A DNA stretch of 64,000 nucleotides from the NCBI GenBank assembly GCA_036362985.1, contig JAYGXS010000003.1, forward strand, positions 44,473,336-44,537,335. The letters run 5' to 3'. The position numbers were made by a program, and so were the translations under genes. A model generated the notes under the pieces. It saw only the letters and a list, made by a program, of their open reading frames with translations, ran no database searches and was not told the origin of the DNA. Below, piece by piece: positions 1 to 11,770 of this stretch (the stretch's first letter is position 1; each line of letters begins with the position of its first letter). The stretch is from Ligula intestinalis (Eukaryota > Platyhelminthes > Cestoda > Diphyllobothriidea > Diphyllobothriidae).

Positions 1-1312
1 CGTTTGCCGAATCAACTTTTCAAGTTAAACAAGGGAATAGTTGCGGAACTCTTCACGAATAATTTTAATATGCCTGGAAATTGTACCTATTAGAACTAAA
101 GATTCACTGTACGCCTTTTTCCTATAAGTTAGGGTGCATTCTTAGACAGACGCGTAATGTATCTTTTCTGAAAAATAAAAATCCATTGTTTTTACCGAAA
201 ATAACCTTCATTTGTGTGGTCTTGAAGAATAAGCATCGAGTTGAATATGCTTGTTTTGATTAATCTTTCTCGTTTACATTTATGCCTTTTGAGTCAAAAA
301 CATGGGCATGTTCGTAGACGTAACCCGGGACAGTGGCTAACATAGAAACCCACCTAAGGATAAGGTAGTGTTTAATTTTGCCCGACATCGTAAACGTTTT
401 GTCAATAACATAGCTTGGAAAGATATCTAGCACGAAAAAGTAACCTTAGGCTAATAAGTAATATGCACTAGGTTCGAGTGCCTCCGAAGTATTCATTTAG
501 CCTTCAGTCATCACGTTTCGCAAAGGATTTTGGGAGCTGGTGTATAGGTTAGCTAAACCAGCGAAACTGCGTGCTAAGAACAACGCCTCATTGTATGAAA
601 CCCAAGATTTGCACTTGGTACTCCTCCAGTGAGCATGAAATCAAGTCAACACACTCACTCGTGGATTGACAGATACTTAACCCTCGAACTATCTTCGATA
701 CACAGCTACAGGTACAAGCAATTCGCATCCTCTGTAGACTGCATGATGATGATAAAAGTTGATGGAAATATTCTGGATTTAAACGGGGTTGATCGTGGTG
801 GTGTTGGTGGTGATGGTGGTGGAGGTGATGTTGGCTGACCTTCGACAGCTCATAGGTACGTTTCATCCATTTTTTCAAGAAAGGTATTATCCTCAGCAGG
901 ATGGTTTGTCAATTAGAACGTGCTTTGGTGTAATTGCGCTACATTGAATTCCCATGTCGTTACCATTTACACTTAGCACAACAATATACTTGGCAAGTTT
1001 GTTCGCTTATCATCTCTGCTAAAAAAAACTACTTGAACGTGTTTTTTTCATTTTGAGTATGAGGGCAAATTGGTGAATTGCGTAAAAAACGTTTTCTATG
1101 TTTGCATATGTTTCTGAAAACTCTGACACATGTTAAGCCACTTGAGGAGATCAACATTTTGACGAAGGAAACAGAAGCAATTGCTAATTAAATCCTATTA
1201 TTAAATGCCTAATTCAACATGTTTGGATTAAAAGAAGATGCAAGCACTGAAACAAGAAGTTAATTGGTCGCACGTTTCAGATTCTCCCTCTAAACCTTAT
1301 CTACGACCGTTT
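1..1312. other. No gene recognised; GGT-rich microsatellite
   Basis: No reading frame exceeds 96 codons and none resembles a known family. The only structured piece is a degenerate GGT/GAT-type trinucleotide run at about 794-831. It alone produces the His-rich and Gly-rich short frames in this stretch. Confidence 0.6.
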
Positions 1313-1346
1313 TTGATGACAGGTTCCAGTGAGAATCCAAAACGTC
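1313..1346 (+). ncRNA. Decayed hammerhead-like motif of PLE family A terminal repeat
   Basis: The segment reads TTGATGA (from CTGATGA), then a partly paired GGTTCC/GAATCC stem-loop, then AAAACGTC (from GAAACGTC). Downstream, 1352-1378 resembles the family A downstream signature (TCTTGTTCCAGTGATCGC) seen at 14.6, 51.1 and 52.5 kb. It is a solo remnant with no PLE coding sequence beside it. The mutated core C and G make activity unlikely. Confidence 0.55.
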
Positions 1347-1569
1347 TGACTAATGAGCTTCTTGTGCCAGTGATTGCAATGTCTCCTTCTGATCTGCTTC
1401 CTACAATTCGCTTGTTTGCTTCTGTCAGCAATCTGTAGATCGTGGCCTCTCCATTTTTTCTTGATAAAGCGTCCCATGCAGTGGACTCCAATATGTAAAT
1501 GAACCCAAAACATCCACTAATCAGACACTGTAGGAAGCCTATGTTTTGAAGACGATTAAATTATTAATA

Positions 1570-2178
1570 CAGTAGTCACCGGCTTTTAAGCCCACCTCGG
1601 GCCTTGACCAAATTGGGCTTACTAAGTGGCGGGCGCATTAACCGGAGAATCCTAGTTCTTGATTAGCAAACGCAGGATAGGCACTATACATTATATACGT
1701 ACTGTATTAGGTGTAGATCTTGGTTATGTACAAGAAAAGAATGGTTTTTGTCTGTGTTTTCGAGACCTAGGGTGGCTAGCCAGACGACTTTGGTATGCTT
1801 TGGGGTCATGCCTGTCGGCATTGTCTAGCGTGAGCCTGAACGCGTTGTTCCCTTTTTGTGTGTGTGTGTGTGTGTCCTCAGCGCTGCGGTTCGGGTGCGT
1901 TACCCTTTTGCACCTGCGGCTTTCTCATGTTAGGGATTTGTCCTTTTCACCCCTCATGTCTGCTGCTGTCCGAAATTGGTTTCGACAAATTTAACTTGAA
2001 AAATGAAAGCAAATCACATCCGGCAAACTGGGCTTTGTAGCCGGCTACTGGGCTTTGTAGCCGGCGATTGGGCTTATTGGCTGGCGGATTTTGCCATGTA
2101 CAATTCCGTCTCAAGCTGATGTGGGCTTAATACGTGGCTGGGCTTCTTAGCCGTGGGCTTAATAGCCGGCGACTACTG
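1570..2178. mobile_element. 609-bp TIR element (MITE-like) with subterminal repeats
   Basis: The two ends are inverted copies. The left end begins CAGTAGTCACCGGC and the right end finishes GCCGGCGACTACTG, each followed inward by GGGCTTnnnAGCC units. A TA dinucleotide lies directly outside both ends (1568-1569 and 2179-2180), which fits a TA target-site duplication. The right subterminal region (about 2027-2095) carries three tandem 20-bp units of the form GGGCTTTGTAGCCGGCTACT. The interior includes a short GT run (1857-1876). No transposase is encoded, so this would be a non-autonomous element. The superfamily is unresolved: TA duplication suggests Tc1/mariner-like, but the termini are not typical of it. 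Confidence 0.7.
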
Positions 2179-2519
2179 TACAAGCAAGCATTTGAAATGA
2201 AATTATGGGGCGAACATCTATGAATTTTCTATCAAAGTTGACAGATTGGAAGTATAACATTCCTAACAACGTATAGTTGTAAAAGCTCCATGCTGGTGCC
2301 CGGCTACTTTAGTTCCTTAGGAACCTGAAAGTAAAAGGTAATACGAGATATATTTAACTTAATGAGGATAAAGTAAGCTGGTTCGTTACTCCCAATAAAA
2401 TTTTAGCCATTTGTGGTTTCACCTATCCCTTTATAATTTGAGGAAACTTTCCTCTGTACACAGTTGTTTGCTGCAATATGTATGGTACGCATGTCTAAGA
2501 ATTGATGAAACGGTGACGA

Positions 2520-3960
2520 CGAAATTTGAGTTGGTTTCTTAGCCTATATCTGGTCATGTTGTTTTGACCTACTGAGTGGATTCAATCCTGAAAAGGCCTT
2601 TTAGTAATGAAAACTGCCTTTTATTTCAGTTTATAGACGGTAATAGGCATTAATTATAACAAAATCGGAGTAGGCTTATATCGAATAAGGGTCCTATGTT
2701 ATTCAGTACGACAGAACAAAACCTACTATTTTTATGCATTGTGCTATGGGATGACCCCAAAATTAGTAAGAAAAGTTTAAAACAGATCCCTTCCAGAACA
2801 AAAGCTTATGTCCGTAATTGCTCGAATGCAAGTGAAGCCAAGTTTAAGGACTCGCATTGTTTTTCGGAAACAAGGAACAACTTCAATTTGAAGGTTATTT
2901 TTCGGTAAACTGTGAACCTTTTGCGACAAAATGCACTAACAAAAAGTGTTGACTGCCTTTTGTTTTACCGCATAATCTATGTGGGACTTAACCAAAACTG
3001 CTCCTATACTATCTCAAAGATGAAAGTATAAACAAATATTATTAAATCTGAGTCATGTTGAAATAAACTTTTGATAAACAATCGTTTCCGCCTATGCGTA
3101 ATGTAAAAACGGAATAGACAGAAGCATAAGTATGAGATCAAAAACTTAATAAATAGTTGGCCACTTTTTTGGACTCATCATTTAAGAACAGAGCCTGAAA
3201 GTAATTCACTATGGTGACAAATACTCCAATAAAGAGGTAGGTGAGCTCGTTCATTTACACCCAAATCATAGAATTTATTTCCATGTAAATTTAAAAAATG
3301 TATCATAAGTCTCCATTTTCGATTTTGACATTACCTAGGAAAAGGATAACCTGCAAATATATTCGTCAGCTGAATATTTAATAAAAATGCTTTTTTAAAG
3401 AAGTAATTTATTAATGCATTTTTGGATAAATCTTTAGAATTAAAATACCAGACTCATGCTGCAGATACTCTATTTCCTCGAAAGTTTTGTTAATTATTTT
3501 GAAGAATTCTTAAACATGACTATCTTTTTCAGTAAATGCTTTCAAACGATATATTATTTGAAAGATTTGATATGAACATCGAATTGAATCTACGTTTATG
3601 ACATGAAGCTTAAGAGCATAGAAACTCGTTGAAAATTTGACGGGATTTAAAAGTCAATCTGTAAGTAATTTTAATTCAATAAAGATAATATATTTTAAAT
3701 AATTTGATCAAAGAAACTTTCTTTTGATATAAAGGAAATAATAAGACTATCTGTTGAACTTGCGACAAGAATTTAATTTCTTCTTCTAATTTATAGCTAT
3801 TTTTACATCTGCGGAACTTGAAAATTTTAAAAAAATAGTAGTTTTCTTAACATAGCATTACTACTTTTTTAACTCTATTAAGTAGCAGATTTATCTAAGG
3901 TTGCTCATTATTATTTATAAGTTTTCGTTCATGTATAAAGGCCTGTTGACAAGCGATTAT
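2520..3960 (+). repeat. Dispersed repeat R3, copy 1
   Basis: This AT-rich stretch aligns collinearly with 36770-38650 and 7080-8480. Shared landmarks are a GTGCTATG block (about 2740), a CCTTCCAGAAC block (about 2790), AAGTGAAGCCAAGT (about 2830), TTTACCGCATAATC (about 2965), and a CATTATTATTTnTAAGTTTT block near 3905. No conserved frame exceeds 70 codons. It may be the body of an unrecognised transposon or a long non-coding repeat. It also supplies the empty site for the MITE at 37.8 kb. Confidence 0.65.
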
Positions 3961-4914
3961 CAATCTTTCGCAGAATTTGTTATGCTGCATTTCTCCACCG
4001 TCCTCTACACCTACGGAATCTACCCGAGCCTGCAACAGCCTCATGAGAGAATGATTGCTTAGAATGTCTTCATTACTTAACATAACGTATTATACTACAG
4101 ACGGAACAACTTCTTTGATGATATTTTATACGCAAGATGCTTTACCTCCCTCTTCCTGCCTATGTTTTAAATTTACATATCTTTCCCGGTTTCCTGTACT
4201 TTGGATTGAAAGTATGTGATAATTTACAATCTTACCAGTAGAGCGTTTCACATCTTCTCTTATAACTGGCATGCATGCGCAACGATCGTTATCTCAGTTT
4301 AACTACCGTGCAGGATGGCATATTACTCACCGTTTCGTGTTCTCAAGGCTCAACTTTGAGTTGCCCTTAGGCCGATATGTTGCATGGCTTACCTCAACCT
4401 GGTGTGCTGAGGAAAGGAAATCTCTCTAACTAAGCACATAGCACTGTATTGTTAAAAACCTCTGCCTCTGAGTGGTTGCAGCCCTTCGATGACAATGTAT
4501 TTATCGAAAACGTCAAAGCTCCATTTGATCAATTATAAATCGAATCGTTTCTTTTTCATTTGATCGGCAACATTTTCCCTTGTAATATGTTGTGTTGCAA
4601 ATAAAAGAGGCTATTTTGGCGGTTACTTGGTGTGCTCACATAGACGAGGACCAGCTCGCAGGGAGGATATGAGACGATATAGCCCAGGTGGCCCTGCAAA
4701 TATTAGGCACGGAACACATTATCGTATGTGAGAAATCCTTCATCTTTTAAGGTCCAGAAGCTACTGGAAGTAATGCATTCTTAGGACGGATACACCAATA
4801 TAAATACAAAATTCTCAAGTCCAACCGGAGACGACGCAGCCAATACCAACCGGGTAACTGAAGGACTTATTCTATTTCAAATTAAATTTCTTCATATGTT
4901 CAGTCTTCAATAAA
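3961..4914. other. Nothing recognised
   Basis: A frame of 62 codons at 3895-4083 (minus) overlaps the end of R3 and has no family features. No repeat or RNA signal was seen in the remainder. Confidence 0.5.
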
Positions 4915-5560
4915 CACAGTATGTGTTTGACCATCGATTTCGATCAAGTCCATAAAGTGCACCCGCAGGTTGGTACAGAAGGTGACGGCCTCAGGGGTTA
5001 GCTTTAAAGTTAAAGCGGGCATAGTTAACGGCTCTGCACTCTTCACCTTCTCCCGGAGTCTCGAAGACTAGACGGGGTCCGGCGTAAGCTGCTGCAAGCC
5101 GAAACACTGCCTAACTTAGACTTTAGTAACAGAAGACTTTGCGCGGGTACTCCTGTACTATCTATTCTCACTCACTCATAGTAAGTGTGAAGACAGGCCC
5201 AAGGAGGCTGAGCCTGATACGGCTACTACTGTTTCTGCTGCTACTGACCATCAATGTAGCCGAGTCTTTATAGCATCAGTACGCTTAAATTTGTCAAAGG
5301 TGACGCTGGTTTCAAGTTAGCGCTAGGGCTCATACCCCTTGGTCTCAATAGAGTGTGAATCTGGGTTTAAAGTATTTCAAGTAAGTACATGCTTGAAGCC
5401 CTGAGCACTAGAGCGTTTGCCTTGGTTTCTGCACTCTCAACTCTATCCCTCGAGCTGTATGGGCTATGATTCTGCTGCTAAAGGTACATGCCTATACTAA
5501 GAGTGCTAATTTCTATTACTCATGCTTGCTAAGGCGAGTACATAGTAAACTATAAGAACT
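4915..5560 (+). repeat. Dispersed repeat R1, copy 1
   Basis: Shares an ordered set of blocks with 5700-6340, 19220-19870 and 20230-20690: GACCATCGATTTC (about 4930), GCTAGGGCTCATACCCC (about 5322), AAGTACATGCTTGA (about 5382), TTGCCTTGGTTTC (about 5420) and a TACTCATGCTTGCTAA block (about 5516). No conserved protein frame was seen. The family is unclassified. Confidence 0.6.
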
Positions 5561-5699
5561 ACCTGTGTGTATTTTTTAAGAAGTTGCATCCACTATGCAC
5601 TCCCAATCTGTGTGAGGTAATAGTGATTAGCATTTGAATACTAAGAAAGCGTTTATAAGGTAATGCACAAGTCCTACCATGCTCCTGTGTCGAGCAGTC

Positions 5700-6340
5700 T
5701 GCTGTTTTGAGACTACATTTAGCCTACTCGAGTACCCACATATAGTAGTACGACAATGCATTATCAGGTGGGTATAGTAGGACAGTCTAAGTCAGTGCAA
5801 TGGGAATAGGGCAATATTAGTGATGCTGGTAGTATTAAGGATAGTGGTGATACAAGCACATTAGGGCTTTCCTTGGTTTCCACCCTCTCAACTTTATCCA
5901 TCAGACCATGCCATCTTATTGTTAACGAGACGTTATTAATTAATATCGCAGGTTCTGTCATGTCACATTGTGCTACAGTAGCCTTTTGCGCTGGTACTAC
6001 TTCACCTTTTACCGCCACTCACACACTGTAGTTGCCCAGAAATATTCGAGGCGCCCGAGTCTTGCATTTATGCTACTGTAACTACTGTTTACACCGCTGC
6101 TTCTAGCGGTGTATCTGATTGATTATAGTGCTGCTAATATTTGGTCAGGAATCACACTGATAAGAGTCGGCTCTGGGAGTGTGTTCCCTTGCTCAGTGCT
6201 TGTCCTGATTTTCTCCTAAATTTACACTGCAAGGGCTATGATACTCCTGTTAGAAGTGTTGTACCCATGCTATAACCATTAGTTCTAGTAGTCATACTTG
6301 CTAAAAATTGTATGGCATGTATGACATTTTAAACTAGTGT
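5700..6340 (+). repeat. Dispersed repeat R1, copy 2
   Basis: Repeats the copy 1 blocks, including the tract TTTCCTTGGTTTCCACCCTC (about 5868) and the CTnCTGTTAGAAGT block (about 6245). The adjacent copies suggest a tandem or nested arrangement. The 84-codon minus-strand frame at 5764-6018 lies wholly inside the repeat and looks incidental. Confidence 0.55.
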
Positions 6341-6690
6341 TAAGTCTTAACTTGTAAGAGGATATTAGAAAGCTCAAGGTTAAACAAATGTATATGTAAT
6401 AAGAACTGACGATATATCATGCATCGAGGTCGGAACAAAGTGGCATGTGCCATTTTTCAGGATACTTCTGCTAGAAGTGTTGTGCCTTTGCTAAAAATGC
6501 TAGTTGTAGTTATCATACTGGCTAAAGTCAGTAAGTGCTAAGCTACAGTGCGTGCATGTAGAATATTTAAGCCTTGTTGGCAGTCGTAGCTTAGATGGGG
6601 ATTTTAGTGAACTGAAGGTTTAAAAGAATGTATATTTGATAGTAGCTGAAGATCTGCCATGCATTTTGGTTAGAAAGTTGCTGAGAGTGC
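6236..6690 (+). repeat. Tandem duplication of about 225 bp within R1 tail
   Basis: Two consecutive units (about 6236-6458 and 6459-6690) share ordered blocks: TAGAAGTGTTGT near 6256 and 6472, a TAGTnnTCATACT block, TTAAACAAATGTATAT or TTTAAAAGAATGTATAT, and a CATGCAT block. Identity is moderate, so the duplication is old. Confidence 0.6.
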
Positions 6691-7079
6691 AATAGGCTAA
6701 AAGCTTAGACTAGGCTTTGAGGAACAGACTGCACTATTAAAGCTAAGCAAATCTAACTAAGAGGATGGACTGCGTAAAATTAGATGTACATTTGTGTGTA
6801 AACTGAGTTTTAAAGTTACAGCCAGCTAGATGTTAAGGTAAGCTTGATTCGAGTTATGTGTAGCTAATAAAGCAAATTTACTGCTGTGGTTAGGAAACCT
6901 AGGCTATAATAAAAGAATTAAAAATTAAAAAGCTTACGTGCGTCCTAGGCTTCATCCGGGCTGATATGTAAGACACCCGACGAGGGTTCACGTCCGCGGG
7001 GCAAATATGACTGTATTACCCTAGATGACCTAACTCAAGCAAAGATAAAATCTAAATTGGAATTGGTATATTAGCGTAC

Positions 7080-8480
7080 ATGTGTTCTTGTATATTTCGA
7101 TACGTTGAGTAGATGGGATACTCAAAAAGGCTTTTAAGCAAAGAAAACTGCACGTTTAGTTCATTCTGTTCAAGGAAAACCAGCAAATTTTTGGGGAAAT
7201 TGGAGGTTGCCGGATATCCATGAAATTGCTTTGCTGTGTAATATGACAGAACCAGATATTTTAATACGTTGTGCTATAAGAGTACCTGGATATAAGCAGG
7301 TCAGTTTTTTATATATGTCCCTCCCAGAACCGGAAAATCGGATCGTAATTTATTGAAAATCAGGTGGATGTAAGGCAGCATATTTTTCTCCCGAAATAAG
7401 AAAGGTATTCAGTCCTACAAATTATTTTTTCGGCCAACTTCAGATTTTATCATCGCAAAACGCAAAAATAAACTAGTCTGACCGTATTTTTGTTTTACCG
7501 AATCTAAGATTTGGCACCGTTAACACAAATATGTCACCATATACATGGACACTGAAAAAAGTCATTTTCAATTTGAAGTATTTGGCAAAATAACTTTATG
7601 GGCAATATAGTTTCCGCTACTGCGTACTTTAGAAACAGAAGGGGCAGAAGGTTAACAGTTTTTGCAAAATTGTAGTATATCTTCGGCCATAGTTTAGGGC
7701 ATTTGAAATTTAATAACTGGGTCCAAAATTCATCCAATATTGTGCAAAACTCTCCAATATAAAGAGGGAATGGATTTTTTCATTTCCTGCCAAACTTTTA
7801 TCACTAATTTCCAGTTTAGCCCAAAAACTTTCCAAATTTCTCTATTTATACTTCTGCAGAGATTCCTTAGCCGAATATGTAATTTAAGGGTCTGTTTTAG
7901 AAAGTTTTTTGTGAATCTTAGGCCAAGTAGTACCAATGGTTTGTTGTGGACGTGCATTTTCTTTGGCAATGAATTTTCATATCGGGGCACGCCTAAAAAT
8001 ATGTCACAAAATGTCACCTTTCGAAGAATTAATATCAAAAACGCACGTTTTTGGCAAATTTTTGAGCAATATTTTATTCTGTAGTTACCGACAAACACAT
8101 CGAACAGAATCTAAAAAAAGTTTAAAAACACTGAAAATCATTAAATATTCACCAAAGTTTAAAGAATGATCTGAAACTCATTGTATTCCGATGCCACAAG
8201 TATCTATTGGGATATGTGACGGAAGTAAATTTCTTGTCATAAAGACAAATGGTGTGTTTATGATTTTCTGTTAAAATTATATTGATATTTATTGGCTACA
8301 GCTACAGTGATTGTTAACAATTGCGGAATTTTGGGCTTTTTTAATAGGATTGACTTTTCTAGGCAACCTATAGTTTTTTTATACTTCCCTTGGGTTATAT
8401 TTACGCATAAAATTGTTCATTCTAATTTCAAAGTTTTTGTAAATGCGTTAATACCGGTTTGCCGGTGAGAAGCAATCTTG
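7080..8480 (+). repeat. Dispersed repeat R3, copy 2
   Basis: Collinear with 2520-3960 and 36770-38650. Shared blocks are TTGTGCTATAAGAG (about 7268), CCTCCCAGAACCGGAAAA (about 7320), GCGTACTTTAGAAACAGAAG (about 7622), CATCGAACAGAATC (about 8098) and a GTTCATTCTAATTTCAAAG block (about 8414). The overlapping 122- and 114-codon frames at 7730-8098 are on opposite strands and not conserved in the other copies, so they are treated as chance. Confidence 0.6.
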
Positions 8481-8739
8481 CGCAAATTTCAGCATTTGCA
8501 TGAGCTAGAGCCCATACTGTGTGCACGTTTAGCTAGTTTAAAAACCAACCCCAGACGTTTAGCTGGAAGCAGGTATAGTGCTCCCTGGGGGAACGTGGCT
8601 TACTTTCCTGAAATTTCGCACTGCTACTTGGGTTCGACCTAGGGTTCATCGGTAAGCGCACATCATCTATTAGTACTGGTAATAGAGCATTACCGACAGG
8701 TTTAAGGGAGAGTTGACAGACCACTTCTGCCTTATTAAC

Positions 8740-8850
8740 TGTTATTAATCAGCCATGCCCAACTTCAGGTCTGCAAAACCTGGGGCTCGAACTCGCGCCC
8801 TTTTGGTCATTACTCCGAAATTCTAATCATTGGTCGACTGTAGATATTGC
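8740..8850 (-). repeat. tRNA-like B-box remnant, SINE-like
   Basis: On the minus strand, around 8782-8800, the sequence reads GCGAGTTCGAGCCCC, which matches a Pol III B-box in the context of a T-arm. No convincing A-box or tail was traced, so this is a fragment at best. Confidence 0.35.
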
Positions 8851-9009
8851 ACACTTGGATTGAGTATCACTGGGGACGACTAGTTAGTCGGAAATAGCCT
8901 ACGAGGCTCTGGAATGAACCCGAAAACGTAATTAACTGGGAAGTTTACGTAAGGTAGTCGATGAGCGCTCTCTATCATAGATACTGTAGCCGACTTTATA
9001 TACAGTAGA

Positions 9010-9190
9010 TAGAGCTTATAACTCAGTGGTTTAGGGCGTTTTACTCATAAGCAAAAGAGTACGATTTCACGTTTCGGGTATAGCAAGACTTGGGTTGGAT
9101 ATGGTTGGCTGAAAAACACTTATAATCCAGAAATGGCCGTTCCAGTCCACTTGTCCTTATCATAAGTCTGCCTCTGCATATAAATCTAGT
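9010..9190 (+). repeat. tRNA-like SINE family 2, copy 1
   Basis: An A-box-like block (GAGCTTATAACTCAGTGGTT, from about 9015) is followed by a degenerate B-box (GATTTCACGTTTCGGG) near 9061. About 75 bp of tail comes next, containing ATAATCCAGAAATGGCC (from about 9121). The same tail recurs at 27.06-27.15 and 53.26-53.34 kb, so this is a dispersed tRNA-derived element rather than a tRNA gene. Confidence 0.5.
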
Positions 9191-11229
9191 CACCATGAGA
9201 CTGTTTTCATTGGTAGCTTACCCATAATTTGGGGTTAACTACGGGTAGGGCCGTAGCCTCCAATTTTATCATCCTGACTCTAGCCAGGAAGCCCGATAGG
9301 GGTGGTTCCCTATGGACTCCCTTAAGCTGTTGATTGTATTCTCTTGAGAATAAAAAGTTCATTTCCAGGCACAGATTCAAGAGTTTAAGCAAGGCAGATA
9401 CGCGAAAGCCTATCTCATAGAACTTTAGTAGTTCTTCTTTGTACTGGCTCGGCGAATATGTCTAAGTTCTTCGAGTTTGTGAATCTTAGTCCATGGATAT
9501 AAGTTATGGCCGGTTCGGTATGTCTCAGAGATATTTGATTCTTCTCTCTAAAACTTTCATTACCATTTTAGTAGCTAGATTATGCGCTCTGCTAATGACT
9601 CGTTAAAAGATGCACCTAATCACAAGACTTCTAAATAGCTTTTCCAAAAACTCTATCAATTGACAAAGGATTGTTAAACATCAGTCGACAATTCTTTGGA
9701 ATTTTCAAACAAATAAGGGGACTTCACACGTTTATAATCATAAAAAGGATCACTTCGATACTCGACACAGCATTATTAATACAACGATATCAGGACTCAC
9801 CTTCCTACTCGAAAAAGAATTAGACAGTAAACTCCTGTTTCTTGTCCTCCTCGTACAGCAAAAAATGACGGAACATTTCACACATTGGCTTACCGAAAAA
9901 GTGTATGCGGATGTTATCCTGCATTACGAGGGAAACTAATCTGCTGCTCAAAAGTGGATTACTGTTAGTGCTCTATTCAATCAGGCGAAAACTGACTGCT
10001 CTGACTCCGAGCTCAACCAAATTGAACTTTGTTATCTGTTAAAACTGTTTTCTAGAAATTGTTACCTTGGAGATTTTGTGCGTCCATGTGTAAGACGACA
10101 AGAGTTTAGGCAAAAGGATAAGGAATAAGATTGTTCCGACTGGACGCCCAAAGCGAAGAACTGGCGAACGCTTTCATAGATTAAGAACTTGCCCAAGGTC
10201 GTGGAAAGACACCTGATGAAGCCCCAAATCTCAGTGGTGCACAAACCAACGACTTCACTGCAAAACTAACTTGCACACCCTAAGGCTAGGGTTGACTATA
10301 TAGATAAAATATAAATAGCTTATGTGATTTCTTGTGGCATTTGCGATGCAATCTATTTTGATGAAACCGGAAAATCGACCTCCACGCTTACACGAACACC
10401 AGCTGGCAGTAAAGGGCTGAGACCACTCGTCTCATGATATCATGTACCAGAAACTGGGCATCAATATGCATTACTAGTTCCTCCTCATTGAAAAAGGTCG
10501 TGGTTTTTGTAGGCCATTAACTACGATGGCACGTGCATTAATCGACACATTGGACTAAAAATCATGTATAGCAGTCTCGAAGAAAATTGGAAAATTGGCA
10601 ACTAAGCTGAATTAGAGTTCAACGCGCGGTTACAGCTAGTATCAGGAATGACTAAGCTATACAGTTTTTTCAAGAAAGCTTCAAATTTTAACTGTTTTGC
10701 ACACTTGCTGCACGGCCGATGGCAATGGGGGAATCCGGCGGCCAAAATGTATATAGATATATTTTAATATAGTAATTATATAAATTATATAAAATAGCAA
10801 TTAATTTTTTATAGGTTTCCAAAATTCTTCGTTTCTTAGAATTATACGTCTTGAGCTGCCCATTTCCAAATATATGCACATACTTGTGCGAGGAGAAGAC
10901 ACGTAATACCCACTTGCTATTATGGGATTATTGTTTCATTTCGTTATTCCCCCCTCCAGTCATTTAAACTGCAGACGATATCGAACCCTGTGCTAGAAGA
11001 TATATATATATAATGATATCGGAACATAATAAGGAAAGAACATGGTATTAAGTACCCAGGGCATGACATTCTATGTTAGTCCCGATATTGCAATGAATAT
11101 TTGAGTCGAAGAGGATCAACATACGTGAAAGAACTGTAAGAAGCAATAACGGTTTATATATGTATATGTAGACTCCAGGATGAGATAAAGTTTAGATGAG
11201 CACAAAGGAATTGAACATCATATTCTTCC
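9191..11229. other. No gene recognised; AT-rich tract
   Basis: All frames are below 75 codons and unlike any family. The segment near 10740-10810 is almost pure A/T, and a short (AT)n lies at about 11000-11014. Confidence 0.5.
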
Positions 11230-11770
11230 GTTTGTGTTGACCCACCAAATGCCCCTTCTGTGCGTCAGGTGTGCGCCCGTGTGACCCACCGATGGAAAGA
11301 GCTGAGGCAGGCAGGACGTCCAATATTAAGGTTCTTTCTAGGTGGTCTGAGCGCCGGACTGGTTGTCCTCCAGTGCCCACCCAGGCACAACTGCACGTCC
11401 GCCCTCGTCCCACATTCCCTCCCCAATGTGTGTGTGGTGGGTGTTGTAGTAAGGCAAACAGAACGGGACCCCGTTGCCGCCTTTCTCATAAACAGGTAGA
11501 CCCAGGATCGTCGAGGTGGGGTGGGGGGCGGCTGGGTGGGCGGGCGGGCAGGCGGGCGGGCGGTGTGATGCAGAAAGTGGAAGGGACTCGGCCGAGTGAA
11601 TCCGCTAACGGTGACGCCATCGGCAGCCCACCTTCGTTGAGAAACGGATACGCCCGCGCAACCAGCAGCAGCAGGGGCATGAAGACTCTCCACCCGATGC
11701 ATTTCTTCACTGCGAGAGAGAGCCGTTGTATCATTAACAGACAGGACGGTAGCGCGGGGAGTGCAAGCAC
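11230..11770. other. GC-rich island with G-quadruplex-type tract
   Basis: This is sharply more G+C- and CpG-rich than its flanks. The run at about 11515-11563 has at least six closely spaced G-tracts of three or more on the plus strand (GTGGGGTGGGGGGCGGCTGG and onward). Overlapping long frames on both strands (198 codons plus at 11271-11867, 145 codons minus at 11265-11702) are expected from scarce stop codons and are dominated by Pro/Arg low complexity. It could be a promoter-type CpG island or a GC-rich repeat, and no exon signature decides this. Confidence 0.45.

Noticed and set aside
1659..1994. 111-codon frame inside the TIR element as a transposase
   Set aside because: It has no DDE-type residues, is Cys/Val-rich because of a GT run, and is far too short for a transposase.
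7730..8098. 122-codon minus and 114-codon plus frames as genes
   Set aside because: They overlap each other on opposite strands within repeat R3, and the other R3 copies do not keep either frame.
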